Assembly: GCA_045133615.1 (NCBI GenBank)
Contig: JBGUUQ010000056.1
Coordinates: 47,537 to 111,536 of the forward strand
Reading direction: 5' to 3'
Origin: M3 sp045133615
Lineage (GTDB): Bacteria > Bacteroidota > Bacteroidia > Bacteroidales > Muribaculaceae
Length of the DNA stretch: 64,000 nt
Shown here: in pieces, positions 58,209 through 64,000 of the stretch
Position numbering within the stretch: the stretch's first letter is position 1
Layout: the number at the start of each line of letters is the position of its first letter
Made by a program: the position numbers and the translations under genes
The notes under the pieces: model-generated
Told to the model about the DNA's origin: nothing
What the model saw: the letters and a program-made list of their open reading frames with translations, nothing else
Database searches by the model: none

Positions 58209-60638
58209 ATGAATAATATTGTTAAGATTAGTATAGCAGCGTTGATGATGTCGGCGACCATGGTGTCGCCGGCTCAACGCACTGAAATCCTTTTGAAAGA
58301 GGGGTGGAAGTTTACCAAAGGAGTAGGCGATGCAACTACCCAATGGCAGAATGTCACAGTGCCGCATGATTGGGCTGTTTACGGACCGTTTGACCGCAAC
58401 AACGACCTTCAGATTGTTGCTATCGAACAAAACAACGAAGTGGAAAAGACGGTTAAGACAGGTCGTACCGGAGGTCTCCCGTTTATCGGAAAAGGGGAGT
58501 ACCGTACTACGTTTGAAGTCCCCGATACCGTCGGTCGTTCGGTGACATTGGTATTTGACGGAGCTATGAGCAACGCTCATGTGACTCTTAATGGCAAAGA
58601 GGTCGCATTTTGGCCATATGGTTACAATTCATTTTATGTGAATGTAGATGGGGTGGTGCGTCCCGGCAAGAACGAGTTGCAGGTAAATCTCGAAAACTAC
58701 GAAAAAGCATCACGATGGTATCCCGGAGCCGGACTTTATCGAAATGTGCACGTGGTTACTACCGATAAGGTACATATTCCTACTTGGGGTACATATATCA
58801 CAACTCCCGTAGTAAAACCGGAGTATGCTTCGGTGAATATTGAAACTACAATCGCCGGTGCCGGCAAAGGACAGAATATCGAAGTGGCAACTGAGGTAAA
58901 AGATGCGTCCGGAAAAGTCGTCGCATCCACCACATCGATTCATCATCATCATGGTCAGGCAGAGTCACAAAATATTCTCCTCGAACGTCCAAACCTTTGG
59001 TCGCCGGAAAGTCCGTATCTCTACACAGCAACTACTCGTCTACTTGTCAATGGTAAAGAGGTAGACTGTTACGATACTCGTTTCGGAGTGCGCACTATTG
59101 AGTATATTCCCGAAAAAGGTTTCTTCCTGAATGGTGTTTCTACAAAGTTTAAAGGAGTTTGCAATCATCACGATTTGGGCGCACTCGGTGCTGCCGTCAA
59201 TAAATCGGCGATACGCTATCAACTTGAGTTGCTTAAGGATATGGGTTGTAATGCAATTCGCACAGCTCATAATATGCCGGCTCCCGAACTGATGGAACTT
59301 TGTGACGAAATGGGCTTCATGACTATTGTGGAGACATTTGATGATTGGGGTTTCCGTCCGAAGTCGCAAAATGGTTACGGTTCAATATTCAAAGAATGGG
59401 CGGAAAAGGATGTGACCAATATGATTGTTCACTATCGTAATAGTCCGTCGGTGGTGATGTGGTCGATAGGAAACGAAGTGCCGAGCCAATGGGGCCCTGA
59501 TGGTGTTAATGAACTCGTGATGCTACAAAATTGGGCACATCGTCTCGATCCGACACGTCCCGTGACTTGTGGCATGGATCAGATAGGTTCGATTCTCGAC
59601 AATGGATTTGCCGCATCGATTGATATTCCCGGCTTTAACTATAAGCCGCAATATTATGCAACGGCTCATGATAAGTTGCCACAGAAATATTTCTATGCTT
59701 CGGAATCGGCATCGACTGTGTCGTCGCGCGGAGTGTATCATTTCCCCGTAATATGGGAAGAACATTATTCGGTTGTTGCCGATGACCACCAGTCGTCGAG
59801 CTATGACAATGAATCGTGCACGTGGTCGAATACTCCCGATATTGATTTTGCAATGGACGAAGATTGCGATTATGTGATGGGACAATTCGTGTGGACCGGT
59901 TTTGATTATCTTGGAGAGCCGTCTCCTTATGATACAGATGCATGGCCTAATCACAGCTCCGTGTTTGGCATTATCGACCTTGCATGGTTGCCCAAAGATC
60001 GTTTTTATCTCTATCGTTCGATATGGAATAAAGATGAGGAGACTCTCCATGTGCTACCTCATTGGAATTGGAAAGGACGAGAGGGTGAAGTGACACCGGT
60101 GTTTGTCTATACAAACTATCCGAAAGCCGAATTGTTTGTCAATGGTCGCAGTCAGGGAGTCAGGGAGAAAAACGATTCTACCTATACGCATCGTTATCGT
60201 CTCATGTGGAATGAGGTGCGCTATGAGCCGGGCGAGGTGAAAGTTGTGGCGTATGACAAGGCTGGAAATAAGGCAGCCGAAAAGATAGTGCGCACAGCAG
60301 GCAAGCCGCATCATTTGGTGGTAACTCCTAATCGCTCCACAGCCAAGGCTGATGGCGACGACTTGATATACTTCACGGTTCAGGTTGCCGATAAAGATGG
60401 CAATATCGTTCCCACCGATAATCGTCAGGTTTACTATACAGTGGAAGGTGAAGGCGAATTTCTTGCCACAGCCAACGGCGACCCCACATGTGTGATGTCG
60501 TTCCAAGAGCCGACAATGAAATTGTTTAGCGGAGCAGCCACCGTAATAGCCAAAACTTCAAAGACTCCCGGAAAAATGACCATTACCGTAAAAGCAAAAG
60601 GAGTGAAAAATGGTGTGGCAACTATTGATATTGAATAA
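58209..60638 (+). CDS. GH2 beta-galactosidase, periplasmic
   Basis: 809 residues. Signal peptide about residues 1-22 (ending VSPA before QRTEI) and no lipobox, so periplasmic. The GH2 sugar-binding domain (~25-200) has VTVPHDWAVYGPF and GMSNAHVTLN-like DGAMSNAHVTLNGKE; the barrel has FKGVCNHHDLGALG near 315, CNAIRTAHNMPAPELMELCD near 350, the acid/base Glu in SIGNEVPSQWG near 422, and the nucleophile in YASESASTVSS near 499, then GQFVWTGFDYLGEPSPY. C-terminal domains are DUF4982-like and an invasin-like Ig fold (VVTPNRSTAKADGDDLIYFT). It would release galactose from galacto-oligosaccharides made by GH53. Other GH2 activities are possible, but the locus favours galactose. Confidence 0.92.
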   Translation: MNNIVKISIAALMMSATMVSPAQRTEILLKEGWKFTKGVGDATTQWQNVTVPHDWAVYGPFDRNNDLQIVAIEQNNEVEKTVKTGRTGGLPFIGKGEYRTTFEVPDTVGRSVTLVFDGAMSNAHVTLNGKEVAFWPYGYNSFYVNVDGVVRPGKNELQVNLENYEKASRWYPGAGLYRNVHVVTTDKVHIPTWGTYITTPVVKPEYASVNIETTIAGAGKGQNIEVATEVKDASGKVVASTTSIHHHHGQAESQNILLERPNLWSPESPYLYTATTRLLVNGKEVDCYDTRFGVRTIEYIPEKGFFLNGVSTKFKGVCNHHDLGALGAAVNKSAIRYQLELLKDMGCNAIRTAHNMPAPELMELCDEMGFMTIVETFDDWGFRPKSQNGYGSIFKEWAEKDVTNMIVHYRNSPSVVMWSIGNEVPSQWGPDGVNELVMLQNWAHRLDPTRPVTCGMDQIGSILDNGFAASIDIPGFNYKPQYYATAHDKLPQKYFYASESASTVSSRGVYHFPVIWEEHYSVVADDHQSSSYDNESCTWSNTPDIDFAMDEDCDYVMGQFVWTGFDYLGEPSPYDTDAWPNHSSVFGIIDLAWLPKDRFYLYRSIWNKDEETLHVLPHWNWKGREGEVTPVFVYTNYPKAELFVNGRSQGVREKNDSTYTHRYRLMWNEVRYEPGEVKVVAYDKAGNKAAEKIVRTAGKPHHLVVTPNRSTAKADGDDLIYFTVQVADKDGNIVPTDNRQVYYTVEGEGEFLATANGDPTCVMSFQEPTMKLFSGAATVIAKTSKTPGKMTITVKAKGVKNGVATIDIE

Positions 60639-60654
60639 AATTTTCGTATTTTTG
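60624..60654 (+). promoter_or_regulatory. Promoter of galK-galM-nucleotidyltransferase
   Basis: ATTG at 60624-60627 is 19 bases before the -7 box TATTTTTG at 60647-60654, overlapping the end of the GH2 gene. The leader to ATG 60681 is about 20 bases. It lets the galactose catabolic genes be expressed independently of the PUL operon. Confidence 0.65.
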
Positions 60655-60680
60655 CAGAAATATTCCTAATAACAAATCAC

Positions 60681-61814
60681 ATGAAAAATAAGATTCAAGA
60701 TCAATTCAAACAAAGATTCGGAGAAGATGGTATTTTGTATGCTTCATCCGGACGTATCAATCTCATTGGCGAACATACCGACTATAATGGCGGTTTCGTA
60801 TTCCCCGGCGCAATCGATAAGTGCATTATGGCTGCAATCAAGCCTAATGGCACTGATAAAGTGAGAGTGTTCTCAATCGATATCGACGAATATACGGAAT
60901 TCGGCTTGAATGAAGAAGATGCTCCCGCACAACAGTGGGCACGTTACATCTTCGGTGTATGCCGTGAAGTGATTAAACGCGGAGGCAAAGTGGAAGGTTT
61001 CGATGCTGTATTTGCCGGAAATGTTCCTTTAGGAGCCGGATTGTCATCGTCGGCTGCTCTTGAAAGTTGCTTCGCGTTTGCAATGAACGATTTGTACAAC
61101 GACAACAAGTTCCCGAAAATGGAACTTGCAAAGATAGGTCAGTCCACCGAACATAATTATTGCGGTGTAAACTGCGGTATAATGGACCAATTTGCTTCTG
61201 TTCATGGAAAGAAAGACCATCTGATGCGTCTTGATTGTCGTTCGCTTGAATTTGAATATTTCCCGTTCAAACTCAACGGATATAAGCTCGTGCTTGTTGA
61301 TTCTAAAGTGAAGCATGAACTTGTGGATTCTCCCTACAATAAGCGTCGTGAATCGTGTGAGCGTGTAGCAGCAAAACTCGGCGTTGAAACTCTTCGTGAT
61401 GCATCGATGGATGATCTTGAAGGTATCAAGGGTGAGATTTCGGAAGAAGACTACAATCGTGCCAAATATGTAATCGACGAAAAACAGCGTGTGCTCGACG
61501 TGTGCGATGCTCTCGAACGTGGCGACTACAATACTGTAGGCGATCGTATGTATAAGACGCACGAAGGCATGTCGAAGCTTTATGAAGTGAGTTGTGTGGA
61601 ACTTGACTATCTCAACGACATCGCTCGCGAATGTGGCGTGACCGGTTCACGTATCATGGGCGGCGGTTTCGGCGGTTGTACGATTAACCTCGTTAAAGAT
61701 GAACTTTACGATAACTTCATTGCAACAGCCAAGGCTAAATTTGCTGAAAAATATGGTCATGAGCCGGCTGTGTATGATGTTGTTATCTCTGATGGAGCAC
61801 ATAAATGTGAATAA
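60681..61814 (+). CDS. galK: Galactokinase
   Basis: 377 residues. GHMP-kinase with the galactokinase signature GRINLIGEHTDYNGGFVFPG near residue 24, the ATP-binding loop PLGAGLSSSAALES near 117, the segment NYCGVNCGIMDQFASVHGK near 156 with the substrate-binding Asp, and the third motif MGGGFGGCTINLV near 327. It phosphorylates galactose to galactose 1-phosphate with ATP, the entry step of the Leloir pathway, in the cytoplasm. It sits just after the galactan GH2 gene with its own promoter, and galM begins 4 bases past its stop. No galT gene is found in the window. Confidence 0.97.
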   Translation: MKNKIQDQFKQRFGEDGILYASSGRINLIGEHTDYNGGFVFPGAIDKCIMAAIKPNGTDKVRVFSIDIDEYTEFGLNEEDAPAQQWARYIFGVCREVIKRGGKVEGFDAVFAGNVPLGAGLSSSAALESCFAFAMNDLYNDNKFPKMELAKIGQSTEHNYCGVNCGIMDQFASVHGKKDHLMRLDCRSLEFEYFPFKLNGYKLVLVDSKVKHELVDSPYNKRRESCERVAAKLGVETLRDASMDDLEGIKGEISEEDYNRAKYVIDEKQRVLDVCDALERGDYNTVGDRMYKTHEGMSKLYEVSCVELDYLNDIARECGVTGSRIMGGGFGGCTINLVKDELYDNFIATAKAKFAEKYGHEPAVYDVVISDGAHKCE

Positions 61815-61818
61815 CGAT

Positions 61819-62862
61819 ATGAATATAGAATCCAAGAGTGTGACGTCGCCTATGGGCGACATCACACTTTTTACAATTAAAAACGCTTCCGGTGCGTCGG
61901 TGACTCTTTCGACTCTCGGAGCCGGTATTGTGAGTATTGTGGTGCCCGATCGCGACGGAAATCTCGCCGACGTGGTGCTTGGTTATAAAAATCCTGTCGA
62001 TTATATCAATGACGGACCGTGTGCAGGTAAGGTGCCCGGCAGATATGCCAACCGTATCGCTCGCGGTCATTTTGTTATCGGCAAGAATGAGTATCAATTG
62101 GCTATCAATAATGGTCCGAATGCTCTTCATGGAGGTCCTACCGGTTTTCAAAACCGCATTTGGAAAGCCAAAACAGCCGGCAACAGTGTGGAATTTACAT
62201 ACGTTTCGGCTGATGGCGAAGAAGGTTATCCCGGCGAGGTGACTGCAAAGGTGACATATTGGTGGAACAATGATAATGAATTGTCGGTGGAATTAAGCGC
62301 CACGACGGATAAAAAGACAATTATCAATCTTACCAATCACGCTTATTTCAACCTCGATGGAGAAGATGCCGGTTCGGTGCTTGAGCATAAGTTGCAACTG
62401 ATGGCTTTGAAATATTTGCCGACCGACGACACTCTTATTCCTACCGGTGAAATGGCTACAGTAAAGGGTACTCCTATGGATTTTACCGCACCGAAAGTTA
62501 TCGGACAAGACATTAAAACTGATTTCCCGGCTCTTAACTACGGAAAAGGCTACGACAACTGTTGGGTAATCGAAGGATGGCACAAGCATCAGCTTGCGCT
62601 TGCAGCAATTCTTACGAGCGAACGCAGCGGTCGCGTGCTTGAAGTAGCCACTACGCAGCCTGCCGTTCAGGTCTACACCGGCAACTGGCTTTCCGGATGT
62701 CCCGAAAGCAAAAGCGGTAGAAGCTACAATGACTACGATGGTGTGGCTATCGAATGTCAAGGAATGCCCGATGCTCCCAATCATAAAAATTTTCCAAGCC
62801 AGCTCCTCGGTGTTGGCGAGGAATACACTCAAATGATTGTGTTTAAATTTAAAACAAAATAA
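61819..62862 (+). CDS. galM: Aldose 1-epimerase (galactose mutarotase)
   Basis: 347 residues from ATG 61819, 4 bases after the galK stop; upstream in-frame ATGs lie inside galK and are rejected. Mutarotase fold: MGDITLFTIKNASGASVTLS, LGAGIVSIVVPDRDGN, then GRYANRIARGHF and NALHGGPTGFQ, the catalytic His in LTNHAYFNLDG near 175, and the catalytic Glu in AIECQGMPDAPNHKNFPS near 312. It interconverts beta- and alpha-galactose so that galactokinase receives the alpha anomer. No signal peptide, so cytoplasmic. It is co-transcribed with galK and the nucleotidyltransferase gene 28 bases downstream. Confidence 0.96.
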   Translation: MNIESKSVTSPMGDITLFTIKNASGASVTLSTLGAGIVSIVVPDRDGNLADVVLGYKNPVDYINDGPCAGKVPGRYANRIARGHFVIGKNEYQLAINNGPNALHGGPTGFQNRIWKAKTAGNSVEFTYVSADGEEGYPGEVTAKVTYWWNNDNELSVELSATTDKKTIINLTNHAYFNLDGEDAGSVLEHKLQLMALKYLPTDDTLIPTGEMATVKGTPMDFTAPKVIGQDIKTDFPALNYGKGYDNCWVIEGWHKHQLALAAILTSERSGRVLEVATTQPAVQVYTGNWLSGCPESKSGRSYNDYDGVAIECQGMPDAPNHKNFPSQLLGVGEEYTQMIVFKFKTK

Positions 62863-62890
62863 AAGACACTTATTTAACCTGTAAAAAAGT

Positions 62891-63793
62891 ATGAAACCAA
62901 CCCTATTTGTTCTCGCTGCCGGCATGGGAAGCCGATACGGCGGTCTTAAACAACTCGATTCTCTCGGCCCCAATGGCGAAACTATCATGGACTATTCAAT
63001 CTATGATGCTATCCAATCGGGATTCGGAAAAATCGTATTTGTGATTCGTAAAGATTTCGAACAGGATTTCCGCGATAAAATTTTGTCAAAATATGAAGGT
63101 CATGTGCCTGTGGAAGTTGTATTCCAGTCTACCGATGCTCTTCCGGCCGGATATACATGTCCGGCAGATCGTACCAAGCCTTGGGGTACAAATCACGCGG
63201 TACTCATGGGTAAGGATGTGATTAAAGAGCCGTTTGCTGTAATCAACGCTGATGACTTCTATGGTCGCAACGCATTTGAAGTAATCGCTCAAGAACTTCT
63301 TCGCCCTCATGACAAAAAAGGAGATTATTGCATGGTCGGGTTCCGTGTAGGCAATACGATGACCGAAAACGGTTCTGTGGCTCGCGGTGTGTGCAGCACT
63401 GAAAACGGATTGCTTACTTCTGTTGTGGAGCGCACAGCTATCAGCTACAACGATAAGCATGAAATCGAGTTTACCGACGAAAATGGTGTGGCTCAAACTC
63501 TCGAACCCACTACTCCTGTATCAATGAATCTCTGGGGATTCACTCCCGACTATTTTGAATATAGCGAGCGTGAATTTGTGAAATTCCTTGATAAGGATAT
63601 CAATACTCCCAAAGCGGAATTCTTTATCCCGTTGGTGATTGACACTCTTATCAATTCAGGAGAAGCTACCGTAAAAGTACTTGATACTGATTCTCGCTGG
63701 TTTGGCGTGACGTATGCTGCCGACCGTCCCGGGGTAGTGGCAAAATTTGCAGAACTCCATGCTACCGGAGTTTATCCCGAAAAACTCTTCTAA
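62891..63793 (+). CDS. Sugar nucleotidyltransferase-like protein in the galactose operon
   Basis: 300 residues. The N-terminal nucleotide-binding signature FVLAAGMGSRYGGLKQLDSL near residue 6 (LAAGxGxRxxxLKQ), the metal-binding Asp in VINADDFYGRNAFEV near 118, and GTNHAVLMGKDVI near 99 are the GT-A-type nucleotidyltransferase core shared with GalU, GlmU and related enzymes. The second half, with TPVSMNLWGFTPDYFEY and AEFFIPLVID, is not the GlmU acyltransferase. Its place, third in a galK-galM operon lacking galT, suggests that it may charge galactose 1-phosphate (or another hexose phosphate) with UTP. This is inference from context; the exact substrate is unproven. A strong terminator follows. 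Confidence 0.82.
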   Translation: MKPTLFVLAAGMGSRYGGLKQLDSLGPNGETIMDYSIYDAIQSGFGKIVFVIRKDFEQDFRDKILSKYEGHVPVEVVFQSTDALPAGYTCPADRTKPWGTNHAVLMGKDVIKEPFAVINADDFYGRNAFEVIAQELLRPHDKKGDYCMVGFRVGNTMTENGSVARGVCSTENGLLTSVVERTAISYNDKHEIEFTDENGVAQTLEPTTPVSMNLWGFTPDYFEYSEREFVKFLDKDINTPKAEFFIPLVIDTLINSGEATVKVLDTDSRWFGVTYAADRPGVVAKFAELHATGVYPEKLF

Positions 63794-63815
63794 ACAAGAC
63801 GATTATAATAGTTTT

Positions 63816-63844
63816 AGCCGGGTTTTGCACCCGGCTTTTTTTAT
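63816..63844 (+). terminator. Rho-independent terminator after the galactose operon
   Basis: AGCCGGGT at 63816-63823 pairs with ACCCGGCT at 63829-63836 around a 5-base loop, then a run of about eight T. It marks the end of the PUL and Leloir region. Confidence 0.93.
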
Positions 63845-63911
63845 GTGGTAAAGTTTTATATTAACACAAATTAACGGGAGGGGGGGTGGTAAAATTCAGG
63901 GAGAAAAAAGT

Positions 63912-63919
63912 TACCTTTG
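63912..63919 (+). promoter_or_regulatory. -7 promoter element (TACCTTTG) for the gene starting at the right edge
   Basis: TACCTTTG at 63912-63919 is 41 bases before ATG 63961. The upstream spacer holds a G-rich run (GGGAGGGGGGGTGG near 63875-63888) but no TTTG -33 box. Confidence 0.55.
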
Positions 63920-63960
63920 CGACATAAGAACAGTAAATCTGATATCTAACAACAACCCGA

Positions 63961-64000
63961 ATGATACTAAGAGCAATCCTCACAATACAATTGCTTATTA
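63961..64000 (+). CDS. Start of an unidentified gene, cut by the window edge
   Basis: From ATG 63961 the frame is open to the end and reads MILRAILTIQLLI, a hydrophobic opening that could be a signal peptide or membrane segment. Only 13 codons are visible, so no family can be named. The preceding -7 box supports a real start. Confidence 0.4.
   Translation, partial: MILRAILTIQLLI

Overview
The window looks like a chromosome segment from a gut Bacteroidales bacterium, most probably of the Muribaculaceae/Prevotella/Bacteroides group. The signs are two SusC/SusD pairs, a hybrid two-component PUL regulator, many lipoproteins with a Cys lipobox, secreted proteins ending in type IX secretion-like tails, and promoters with the Bacteroidetes -7 element TAnnTTTG, several preceded by TTTG-like -33 boxes 19-21 bases upstream. 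No taxonomic marker gene is present, so the family is an inference.

Layout. (1) 3-22211, plus strand: the end of a susC gene, a susD gene, then a beta-helix protein, a family of secreted endonuclease/exonuclease/phosphatase (EEP) proteins, two of them fused to choice-of-anchor-Q-type beta-helices (one of 1932 residues), a Gfo/Idh/MocA protein, a GH65 glucosidase-like protein, a GDPD-SGNH fusion, an alpha/beta hydrolase and a GlpT-like organophosphate transporter. Read together this suggests a locus that takes apart a phosphodiester-linked, glycosylated polymer (a glycerophosphate glycan such as teichoic acid is the leading idea). (2) 22322-22405: tRNA-Leu(CAG). (3) 22469-34220, minus strand: a GH133-type debranching lipoprotein, a SIMPL protein, a FecBCD/BtuFCD-type ABC importer, and a starch pair made of a GH13 alpha-amylase with CBM26-like modules and a separate starch-binding protein. 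(4) 34448-36565: a small accessory island with a broken DUF1016/YhcG nuclease gene, a hicAB toxin-antitoxin pair, tRNA-Gly(CCC) and a possible orphan antitoxin. (5) 36703-44012: housekeeping genes (TPR/OmpA-like lipoprotein, speA, truA, DUF3298-type lipoprotein, acpP-fabF). (6) 44162-63793: a complete beta-1,4-galactan utilization locus (HTCS regulator, GH5-like enzyme, SusC/D/E, GH53, GH2) followed by galK, galM and a nucleotidyltransferase under their own promoter. A new gene probably begins at 63961.

How the genes work together. In the galactan locus the HTCS would sense a galacto-oligosaccharide, GH53 at the surface cuts galactan, SusC/D/E bind and import fragments, periplasmic GH2 releases galactose, and GalM/GalK start its metabolism. 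No galT is next to them, and the adjacent nucleotidyltransferase is a candidate to supply the UDP-sugar step. In region 1 the EEP and GDPD domains would cut phosphodiesters, GH65 would remove alpha-glucosyl groups, the SGNH and alpha/beta hydrolase domains would remove ester substituents, and the GlpT-like carrier would import sugar- or glycerol-phosphate. That assignment is inference from domain content and gene order.
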